From an uncultured Eubacteriales bacterium (lineage in GTDB: Bacteria > Bacillota > Clostridia > Oscillospirales > Butyricicoccaceae): a DNA stretch of 15,824 nucleotides. Under the pieces are notes generated by a model. The model did not search any database and was not told the DNA's origin. It worked only from the letters and a program-made list of their open reading frames with translations. The number at the start of each line of letters is the position of its first letter. The stretch's first letter is position 1. Shown here piece by piece: positions 1 to 5,640 of the stretch. The translations under genes were made by a program, and so were the position numbers. The stretch covers positions 1-15,824 of the forward strand of contig CAJUGU010000098.1 in assembly GCA_910586105.1 (NCBI GenBank), read 5' to 3'.

Positions 1-35
1 CATCTGCGGCAATCGGTCTTCGGCCGCGGGTATGA
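1..35 (+). CDS. Possible C-terminal end of an upstream gene (partial)
   Basis: The third forward frame is open from the window edge to a TGA at 33-35 and would encode only SAAIGLRPRV. A strong intrinsic terminator starts 13 bases later, which is the usual position for the end of a transcription unit. The peptide is too short to identify, and the other two forward frames stay open beyond the terminator. This is the likeliest but unproven reading. Confidence 0.25.
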   Translation, partial: SAAIGLRPRV

Positions 36-47
36 CTGCCCGAAGTC

Positions 48-82
48 GAGCCGGAAACGCCCTGCGTCCCGGCTCTTTTTTT
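48..82 (+). terminator. Rho-independent terminator of the upstream unit
   Basis: GAGCCGG at 48-54 pairs with CCGGCTC at 69-75. An inner ACGC/GCGT helix (57-60 with 64-67) closes a CCT loop. Seven T residues follow at 76-82. Stem, compact loop and U-tract make a textbook terminator that separates whatever lies upstream from the envelope genes that follow. Confidence 0.88.
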
Positions 83-125
83 CTGCCTTTTCCCGCCGGG
101 GGCTTTGTCGCATCTTGTCAGACTA

Positions 126-156
126 TTGACATTTTCGCCGAAAAGCATGTAATAAT
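126..156 (+). promoter_or_regulatory. Sigma-A type promoter of the SLH/transglutaminase-MBOAT unit
   Basis: A perfect -35 TTGACA lies at 126-131. It is followed after 18 bases by TAATAAT (150-156) in an AT-rich pocket of otherwise GC-rich DNA. The predicted start is near 162, giving a leader of about 50 nt before the TTG start at 214. No other good promoter is seen before the MBOAT gene. Confidence 0.65.
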
Positions 157-213
157 AAAGGCTGTCGCGCCGGGGACGCCGGTTCCCACGGCGTGGGCCA
201 AGGGGGAATATCA

Positions 214-1415
214 TTGAAAAAATCATATGCTTTTGCCAGCATTCTGCTCTCCGCGGTCCTGTTTTCAGGCATTTCCGCGCCCTGCTGCGCCGCTGCCGAG
301 ACGGAAGAAGGGCCGGAGCCGTCCGTCCGGATCGAGGGCGGCGGCTTCACGCTGCGGACCGGATCCCATGAAAAATATCTGGACGGCGCAGCCGACGGCT
401 CCTTTCAGCCCGCCCAGCCGCTGACGCGCGCCCAGGCCGCGGCACTCCTTTATGGGCTTTCGGAGGCCCCGCCCCTTAGTTTTACCGTCTTCCCGGACGT
501 ACCGGCCAACGCCTGGTATGCACAGGCCGCCGGGGCCGTCGCCGACGCGGGCCTGATCGCCTGCGATGAAACCGGCGCGTTCCGTCCGGACGGCCCGCTC
601 ACCCGCAAGGAATGCGCGGTGCTGCTTGCCGCCTTCCTCCCCGCGCCGAAGCCGCCGTCACCTTTAACCGGCTGCTCGGGCGCAGCCCCAATCCCTCCGC
701 GATCGCTTCCGCCGCGCGCATGCGCGTCTTTCCGGATGTGCCCAAAGACCATTGGGCCTATGCGCAAATCATCGAGGCGACTACCACCCACGAATGTATG
801 GCGCTCGAAAACAACCCCTACGAGGTTTGGAGCAGCTTCGTGGACGAAAGCCCCAAGATCGCCGACGGCTTCCACAGCGTCGACGGCTGGCTGTATTACG
901 CGCAGGGCGGACAATACGTCGCTTCGCAGACGGTTGGCACGCTGGCCTTTGACGCAAACGGGCGTTATACATCCGGCGATACCGCGCTCGACGCCAAACT
1001 CGCCGAGATCGTCCGCGCCCAGACCACCGACGCTATGAGCCGTGACGAAAAGCTCCGCGCGCTTTATGATTACGTCAGCCGCAACTTTACCTATATCAAA
1101 CGCGACCTCGTCGCCAAGGACGCCGCCGGCTGGCAGACCGCCTACGCCGCCAGCTTCTTCGCCGACGGGCGCGGCAACTGCTTCAGCTTTGCCGCCGCGT
1201 TCCAACAGCTTGCCCGCGCGGTCGGCGTGGAGGCGGAGACCGTCGTCGGCAACCTCGGCGGCAACCGGCAGGCTCACGGATGGGTCGAGATCGTGCTGGA
1301 CGGCGCGACCTACGTCTTCGACCCCGAACTCGAAATGGTCTACCGCGGCCGGGGGCGCGGCTACGACCTGTTCAAGTTCGAGTATGCGACCGCCCCGTTC
1401 ACGTATTGGAAATAA
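214..1415 (+). pseudogene. SLH-domain transglutaminase-like secreted protein, frameshifted
   Basis: Translation should begin at TTG 214, seven bases after AGGGGG (201-206), giving MKKSYAFASILLS and a signal peptide ending near CCAAA. Two SLH-like units follow, with motifs LTRAQAAALL and FPDVPANAWY...LTRKECAVLL. A linker with FNRLLGRSP and FPDVPKDHWAY follows, then a transglutaminase-like core with GRGNCFSFA (Cys), AHGWVEI (His) and VFDPE (Asp), the expected catalytic triad. The reading frame breaks at the C tract 639-642. Adding one C restores ...AAFLPRAEAAVTFNRLLGR... and a continuous protein of about 400 residues. The frame upstream of the break runs on to 1038 as meaningless sequence, and the downstream frame is intact to TAA 1413-1415. 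The SLH units suggest attachment to a cell-wall polymer and the core suggests protein cross-linking or proteolysis at the wall. The substrate is unknown. Whether this is a true mutation, C-tract slippage or an assembly error cannot be decided here. Confidence 0.82.
639..642 (+). other. C-tract frameshift site in the SLH/transglutaminase gene
   Basis: The sequence TTCCTCCCCGCGCC carries four C residues at 639-642. With five, the codons read F-L-P-R-A-E-A-A-V-T and join the two conserved halves without loss. With four, the second SLH unit runs into an unrelated frame. This pins the lesion to a single missing base in a homopolymer. Confidence 0.8.
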
Positions 1416-1418
1416 ACG

Positions 1419-2819
1419 ATGGTTTTCAGCTCCCCGATCTTCCTGTTTTGCTTCTTCCCGGCGGTGTATCTCGGTTATCAGGCCCTGCCGCCGCGCTTTC
1501 GCAACGGCTGGCTCGCCGCCGCAAGCGTCGTCTTTTACGCCTTCGGACAGCTGCGGTATACCTTGCTGCTCGCCGCCAGCGTATTGGCGAATTACCTGTT
1601 CGGCAGGCTGCTGATGCGTCCTTCGGCGCATCGGAAGGCCCTGCTGGCAGGCGCGGCTGCGGCCAACCTGCTTGCGCTCGGGACGTTCAAATATCTGGAT
1701 TTCCTCACCGGCGCCCTGAACCGCCTGCTTGGGCTGGCGCTGCCGCTGCCCGGCATTGTTCTGCCGATCGGCATTTCGTTTTATACCTTCCAGGGGCTCA
1801 GCTACGTGATCGACGTGTACCGCGACCCCGCCGAAGGCACGGAAAGCCTTGGCAAGCTGGTGCTTTATATTTCCTTTTTCCCGCAGCTGATCGCGGGGCC
1901 TATCATCCAATATCATGACGTGTCCGCCCAGATCGACCGGCGCGCCTGCACGCCCGGCCGCACCCTTTATGGGTTGCGCCGCTTCATCGGCGGGCTGGCA
2001 AAGAAAATGCTGCTCGCCAATACCGCCGGGCAGGTCGCCGACGCCGTCTTTGCGCTCGACGCCGCAGGGCTCGACTTCCGGCTCGCGTGGCTGGGCGCGG
2101 TGTGCTATACCTTGCAGATCTATTTCGATTTCAGCGGGTACAGCGATATGGCGATCGGCTTGGGCAAGCTGTTCGGCTTCGACTTCGCGGAGAATTTTAA
2201 CCTTCCGTATCTTTCGCGATCGATCCGCGAATTCTGGCGGCGGTGGCACATCTCGCTCGGTTCCTGGTTCCGAGGCTACCTGTATATCCCGCTGGGCGGC
2301 AACCGGAAGGGCAAACGCCGCACCGTCTTCAACAAGCTCGCCGTGTTCTTTGCGACCGGGCTTTGGCACGGCGCGAACTGGACGTTCGTCCTATGGGGAT
2401 TGTGGCATGGGCTGTTCGCTATGCTCGAAGAGGCCGGAGCGATCCCGCGGCGGCTGCGGCGGTCTCGGCTTGGGCAGGCGTACACAATGCTGGTTGTGCT
2501 GCTGGGCTTCGTCCTGTTCCGCGCGGATACCCTCGGCGGGGCGTGCTTGATCTTCGCGAAGATGTTCAGCGGCGCGCCCGCGCCGATCCATACGCTGACG
2601 CTGTACAGCCTGCTCAACGGCTGGACGGTCTTCCTGCTGCTGGCGGCGGTCCTGCTGGCTGTCGGCGCGCCCCAACGCGCGCTTGCACGGCTCGATCGTT
2701 CCGCGCCCGCGGCGGTGCGCGACGGCGTGCATACGGCGCTGTATGCCGGGCTGTTCGCCCTCAGCGTGCTGGCGCTTGCTTCCGCCGATTTCAATCCGTT
2801 CATTTATTTCCAGTTTTGA
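1419..2819 (+). CDS. MBOAT-family membrane O-acyltransferase (AlgI/PatA/DltB-like)
   Basis: This 466-residue polytopic membrane protein belongs to the family that moves acyl groups across the membrane for O-acetylation (or D-alanylation) of cell-surface polymers. Family marks are PIGISFYTFQGLSYVIDVYR near residues 117-136, the block SIREFWRRWHISLGSWFRGY with H277, and TGLWHGANWTFVLWGLWHG. The last holds the invariant MBOAT histidine H317 and a second His at 330. Hydrophobic segments cover most of the chain and the length fits AlgI-like proteins. The ATG lies 3 bases after the TAA of the SLH/transglutaminase gene with only a weak GGAAA before it, so translational coupling is likely. The usual periplasmic or extracellular SGNH partner (AlgJ/AlgX, PatB, DltD type) is not encoded next to it. 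The target polymer is not shown by the sequence; a secondary cell-wall polysaccharide is an inference from the SLH neighbour. Confidence 0.93.
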   Translation: MVFSSPIFLFCFFPAVYLGYQALPPRFRNGWLAAASVVFYAFGQLRYTLLLAASVLANYLFGRLLMRPSAHRKALLAGAAAANLLALGTFKYLDFLTGALNRLLGLALPLPGIVLPIGISFYTFQGLSYVIDVYRDPAEGTESLGKLVLYISFFPQLIAGPIIQYHDVSAQIDRRACTPGRTLYGLRRFIGGLAKKMLLANTAGQVADAVFALDAAGLDFRLAWLGAVCYTLQIYFDFSGYSDMAIGLGKLFGFDFAENFNLPYLSRSIREFWRRWHISLGSWFRGYLYIPLGGNRKGKRRTVFNKLAVFFATGLWHGANWTFVLWGLWHGLFAMLEEAGAIPRRLRRSRLGQAYTMLVVLLGFVLFRADTLGGACLIFAKMFSGAPAPIHTLTLYSLLNGWTVFLLLAAVLLAVGAPQRALARLDRSAPAAVRDGVHTALYAGLFALSVLALASADFNPFIYFQF

Positions 2820-2891
2820 ACGCTTATCCCGTTTTCACGCCCCGCGCCGTTTGTTCGCGCGCATGGGATAAATATAGGGTTACGATATAAT

Positions 2892-2900
2892 AAGGAGGAT
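2892..2900 (+). promoter_or_regulatory. Strong ribosome binding site of the lipoprotein gene
   Basis: AAGGAGGAT sits five bases before the ATG at 2906 and is close to the perfect anti-16S complement. TATAAT directly upstream (2886-2891) looks like a -10 box. No matching -35 is visible, and a start from it would begin almost inside this site. Read-through from the MBOAT gene is therefore as likely as an own promoter. Confidence 0.6.
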
Positions 2901-2905
2901 CCAAC

Positions 2906-3475
2906 ATGAAAAAATTGACCTTGCTCTTGCTTGCGCTTGCCTTGACGCTGGCGCTCGGCGGCTGCGGCGGTTCGCCGGCGGATACCGGCGCGGCGGGCGC
3001 AGGCGCGACCGTGGACGGCCGGTCGGACGAGCGGGACGGCGATATGCCGGAGACGGATACGCCCGACGCGTCCGAAGTTCCCGGCGAGACCGGCCCCCTT
3101 GCCGAAGGCGCTGGCGAGCCTGCTCAAACGCAGGATGAAGCCCCGGCGGAAGTTCCCGCCGCGCAGCAGCCGGAACCTGTTTCGATCCAGCCCGCGCCGG
3201 AACCGGTGAACGAGCCTGCGCAGACGGAAGCGCCCGCGCAAAGCCAACCGGCGCTTCAACCGGCGGAGCAGAAGGCCGCCCCGACGGCTGCGGACGCGTC
3301 CGCGTTCATCGGGCAGAGCCTTTCCAGCCTGACGGCGGCGATCGGCCAGCCGAACAGTTCGGATTATGCGTCCAGCTGTCTTGGCGAGGGCGAGGACGGT
3401 GAACTGCATTATAACGGCTTCACCGTCTATACTTACCGTGAAAACGGCTCCGAGACCGTGGAAGCGGTCGAATAA
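2906..3475 (+). CDS. Putative lipoprotein with Pro/Glu/Ala-rich stalk
   Basis: The 189-residue product starts MKKLTLLLLALALTLALGGCGG. This is a lipoprotein signal with lipobox LGGC at residues 17-20, so Cys20 would be lipidated and the protein held on the outer face of the membrane. Residues about 22-130 are low-complexity and rich in Ala, Pro, Glu, Gln and Thr (for example APEPVNEPAQTEAPAQSQPA), as in wall-spanning stalks. The last 55 or so residues form a small folded module (FIGQSLSSLTAAIGQPNSSD...SCLGEGEDGELHYNGFTVYTY). It resembles small extracellular beta-domains common in Clostridia lipoproteins whose function is not known. It follows the MBOAT gene on the same strand with an 86-base gap and no terminator between, so it may belong to the same unit. 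No enzymatic motif is seen. Confidence 0.8.
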   Translation: MKKLTLLLLALALTLALGGCGGSPADTGAAGAGATVDGRSDERDGDMPETDTPDASEVPGETGPLAEGAGEPAQTQDEAPAEVPAAQQPEPVSIQPAPEPVNEPAQTEAPAQSQPALQPAEQKAAPTAADASAFIGQSLSSLTAAIGQPNSSDYASSCLGEGEDGELHYNGFTVYTYRENGSETVEAVE

Positions 3476-3631
3476 CCGCGCGTTCCATCATAGAGGAAGC
3501 AAACGCCGGCCGCGCGCTGCGGGATTCCTGCGTCGCGCCGGAGCGGCCTTTGACGCCCGTCTGCGGGGAACGTTCCCTTTACCGCGCCCTTTGGGAGCGG
3601 CGGCGCTCTTCCTTCCATATGGAATTACTTG
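3476..3631 (+). other. Intergenic region after the lipoprotein gene
   Basis: No convincing gene is present. The stretch is GC-rich and contains the perfect 12-base palindrome TTCCATATGGAA at 3613-3624 shortly before the terminator. Open frames here lack ribosome binding sites and have no recognisable composition. Confidence 0.6.
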
Positions 3632-3658
3632 AAACCGCTGGCGCTGGCCGGCGGTTTT
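3632..3658 (+). terminator. Intrinsic terminator between lipoprotein gene and mtlD
   Basis: AAACCGCTGGC (3632-3642) pairs with GCCGGCGGTTT (3647-3657) through 11 pairs including one G-U, around a GCTG tetraloop. The U-tract is short (TTTTCT) but the stem is very stable. The A-rich 5' arm means it could also act weakly on the opposite strand. Confidence 0.75.
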
Positions 3659-3721
3659 CTACTGCCTGCAAAACCGCGTTTTGGCGCCATCCGATGTGCT
3701 CAAAGATGGGATAACCTCTGG

Positions 3722-3750
3722 TTGCTTTCCACGCCGCGCCCTGATAAAAT
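3722..3750 (+). promoter_or_regulatory. Promoter of mtlD
   Basis: TTGCTT (3722-3727) and TAAAAT (3745-3750) are separated by 17 bases. The promoter lies just after the terminator at 3632-3658 and about 180 bases before the mtlD start, so mtlD is probably transcribed alone. No clear operator or catabolite-repression site was recognised around it. Confidence 0.6.
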
Positions 3751-3756
3751 AGGTTT

Positions 3757-3934
3757 CAAGAGGAAAAGATGAAAGAAGGAGGCAGTCCCCGCCGCCGCCG
3801 CAGAGCCGCGCATCCACGCCCGGGAACGGGCATGCCTTACCATGGACGCGCACCCCCCCCTCCGCACAGCGTTGGCGGGCGGCAGCCCCCTGAACGGACA
3901 GGCTCCCAGTATTTTTTGAAAGAGGTGTATCACC
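3757..3934 (+). other. Long 5' leader of mtlD
   Basis: About 178 nt of probable leader RNA precede mtlD. It holds a GCCCG-GGAA-CGGGC hairpin with a GNRA-type loop (3818-3831), a run of eight C residues (3853-3860) and TTTTTT at 3912-3917 shortly before the start. A weak CCTG/CAGG hairpin lies upstream of the T-run, so attenuation is conceivable but not strongly indicated. The mtlD ribosome binding site is AGAGGTG at 3921-3927. A short frame starting ATG 3769 behind AGAGGAAAAG has poly-Arg/Pro composition and runs into mtlD; I do not regard it as a gene. Confidence 0.45.
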
Positions 3935-5095
3935 ATGAAGAACGCGATCCAATTCGGCGCGGGCAACATCGGCCGCGGGTTCATCGGCATGCTGCTGTCG
4001 CAGGCAGGCTACCGGGTGATCTTTGCGGACGTGAACGAGACGATCATTGACCGGCTCGCCAAAGATCAGGGCTATACCGTCCATGTGATGGATACCGAGG
4101 TGGAAGACGTGCCGATCTCCAACGTCACCGGCATCCTGTCGAACGGCGGCGAGATCGTTGAAGAGATCGCCAAAGCCGATATCCTGACCACCGCCGTGGG
4201 GCTGCGCGTGCTGGGCTTCATCGCGCCTGCGATCGCAAAGGGCATCCAAAAGCGCTGCGCCGCAGGCTCCGAACAGCCGCTGAACATCATCGCGTGTGAA
4301 AACGCGATCCGCGCCACCTCGCAGCTGAAAGAACACGTTTACGGCGTGCTTTCCGAGGAGGAAAAGGCATACTGCGAACGGTTCGTCGGCTTTGCCGACT
4401 GCTCGGTCGACCGGATCGTCCCCCCGGTGCGCACCGAAAACCCGGTCGATGTGGTCGTCGAAAAATACTGCGAGTGGAACGTGGAAAAGGCTTCGCTCAA
4501 GGGCGAGATCCCGGAGATCCCCGGGATGAACCTCGCCGATAACCTGATGGCCTATATCCAGCGCAAGCTGTTCACCCTGAATACCGGCCACTGCATCACC
4601 GCGTATACCGGCGTGCTGGCGGGCTACTCAACGATCGACAAGACCATCGCCGACCCGCAGATCTATGAGCTGGTCAAGGGCGCAATGACCCAATCGGGCG
4701 ACGGGCTGATCCGGAAGTTCGGCTTTGACCGCGACGCGCATTATCATTATATTGATAAGATTATCAACCGCTTTAAAAACCCGTATTTGCAGGACGACGT
4801 TGCGCGCGTCGGGCGCGAGCCGCTGCGTAAGCTGTCGGCAGACGACCGCCTGACCAGCCCGCTGCTGACCGCGATGTCATTCGGTCTGCCGGTCGACAAG
4901 CTGATCGCCGGGATCGGCGCCGCGCTGCGCTATGACAACCCGGAGGATGCGCAAAGCGTCGAATTGCAGGCGAAAATCCGTGAGAAGGGCGCCGCGGGCG
5001 CTTATTCGGAGGCTTCCGGCGTGACCGATCCCGCGATCTTGGAACAGGTCGAAGCCGCTTATCAGAAGGCGGGCGAATGGTCCCGCAAGGCGTAA
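3935..5095 (+). CDS. mtlD: Mannitol-1-phosphate 5-dehydrogenase
   Basis: This 386-residue cytoplasmic enzyme reversibly oxidises mannitol 1-phosphate to fructose 6-phosphate with NAD. It is used after PTS uptake of mannitol, or in reverse for mannitol formation. The N-terminal Rossmann motif GAGNIGRGFIG spans residues 8-18. The catalytic signature of polyol-specific long-chain dehydrogenases, K-x4-N-x2-H, is complete as K211, N216 and H219 in KLFTLNTGHCITAYTG. VDRIVPP, typical of the family, is also present, and the length matches MtlD. The ATG is preceded by AGAGGTG at a spacing of seven. No mannitol PTS genes (mtlA, mtlF) or mtlR lie beside it, so its substrate supply must be encoded elsewhere. 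Identification is secure; the physiological direction is not visible. Confidence 0.96.
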   Translation: MKNAIQFGAGNIGRGFIGMLLSQAGYRVIFADVNETIIDRLAKDQGYTVHVMDTEVEDVPISNVTGILSNGGEIVEEIAKADILTTAVGLRVLGFIAPAIAKGIQKRCAAGSEQPLNIIACENAIRATSQLKEHVYGVLSEEEKAYCERFVGFADCSVDRIVPPVRTENPVDVVVEKYCEWNVEKASLKGEIPEIPGMNLADNLMAYIQRKLFTLNTGHCITAYTGVLAGYSTIDKTIADPQIYELVKGAMTQSGDGLIRKFGFDRDAHYHYIDKIINRFKNPYLQDDVARVGREPLRKLSADDRLTSPLLTAMSFGLPVDKLIAGIGAALRYDNPEDAQSVELQAKIREKGAAGAYSEASGVTDPAILEQVEAAYQKAGEWSRKA

Positions 5096-5287
5096 CGCAA
5101 GGTAGGAGAAGGCCGGGCGCGCGGTTTGACCGCTGCGCCTGACCGCAAAACGCGGCGGTAAGATCTGGCCGCAGGCCCGAGCCGTAAGGCCTAGGCGCGA
5201 GACTCCCCCTAGTGCTCCATCCAGCCAGAAATCAAACTCGTCCTTGAGCTGGATTTCTGCATGGCTGCGACGAGCTTTCTGTACGGA
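5096..5287. ncRNA. Structured intergenic element after mtlD (unidentified)
   Basis: Between the mtlD stop and a terminator lie about 190 bases without a credible gene but with several complementary arms. GCGC-GCGGT pairs with ACCGC-T-GCGC around 5117-5138, ACCGC (5142-5146) with GCGGT (5155-5159), and CTAGG (5191-5195) with CCTAG (5208-5212). A long hairpin has nested helices CAGCC/GGCTG (5222-5226 with 5263-5267), AGAAATC/GATTTCT (5227-5233 with 5252-5258) and CTC/GAG (5237-5239 with 5246-5248). I do not recognise a known riboswitch or housekeeping RNA. It may be the mtlD 3' untranslated region, a small RNA on either strand, or a dispersed repeat. The orientation is not established. Confidence 0.35.
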
Positions 5288-5322
5288 GGCCGGAACGGCT
5301 GCACCCCGACGGCCCCTTTTTT
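5288..5322 (+). terminator. Probable terminator ending the mtlD region
   Basis: GGCCG (5288-5292) pairs with CGGCC (5310-5314) across a 17-base loop, followed after two C by TTTTTT at 5317-5322. The stem is short but GC-rich and the T-run is good. It would end both mtlD transcripts and any RNA made from the structured stretch before it. Confidence 0.55.
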
Positions 5323-5494
5323 CGATCCCCTTTCAACGATCCATCCATATCATGCGATCCAAAATATCCTGCTCTGGGAACGCTCTGCCTTGACCGGCGG
5401 GGCGTTTTCCCATACCCGGGAAACGTCGGAAAACGCTGGCAAAAAATGGTGTACGAAAATTGATACCTAATTGTAACCAAAAACGGAAAATCTA
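5323..5494. other. Intergenic stretch upstream of the giant surface protein
   Basis: No gene is supported. Complementary arms occur around 5376-5412 (GGGAACGC with GCGTTTTCCC) and again at the following CCCGGGAAA, so alternative hairpins are possible, and the first is followed by TTTTCCC. The DNA becomes AT-rich toward 5455-5500, as expected near a promoter. Confidence 0.4.
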
Positions 5495-5503
5495 TGGTAT
5501 AAT
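5495..5503 (+). promoter_or_regulatory. Extended -10 promoter of the giant SLH protein
   Basis: TGGTATAAT is an extended -10 (TGn plus perfect TATAAT at 5498-5503). The best -35 match, TTGTAA at 5471-5476, is 21 bases away, too far for normal spacing, so recognition would rest on the extended element. A start near 5510 gives a leader of about 130 nt. Confidence 0.65.
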
Positions 5504-5562
5504 AAAGGTGGGAGCGTCCGCCCGCCCTGCGGCTCGGCGCGACGATACAGCATTCATTCACA

Positions 5563-5603
5563 GGGACGTATCCGTCCCACGGAGCGCGGCAGGAAGACCG
5601 CGC
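5563..5603 (+). other. Two hairpins in the leader of the giant SLH gene
   Basis: GGGACG-TATC-CGTCCC (5563-5578) is a perfect six-pair hairpin. GCGCGG (5584-5589) pairs with CCGCGC (5598-5603) around an eight-base loop. They stand between the promoter and the ribosome binding site AAAGGGG (5623-5629) and may stabilise the long transcript. No T-run follows directly, so they are not terminators. Confidence 0.5.
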
Positions 5604-5640
5604 AGATAAAATTTTTTACCGGAAAGGGGTAGAAACTGTT

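Noticed and set aside
450..2369. 639-codon open frame on the minus strand
   Set aside because: It lies opposite the SLH/transglutaminase and MBOAT genes, whose conserved motifs are unambiguous on the plus strand. It is an antisense artefact of GC-rich third positions, with Glu/Gln/Arg/Ala-biased composition and no family motif.
3769..4050. 93-codon frame in the mtlD leader with a possible ribosome binding site
   Set aside because: Poly-Arg and Pro-rich composition and a long out-of-frame overlap with mtlD argue against a protein. A leader peptide role cannot be excluded but has no support.
5261..5470. 69-codon frame between mtlD and the giant SLH gene
   Set aside because: It spans a terminator and a hairpin region, lacks a Shine-Dalgarno sequence and shows no conserved features.
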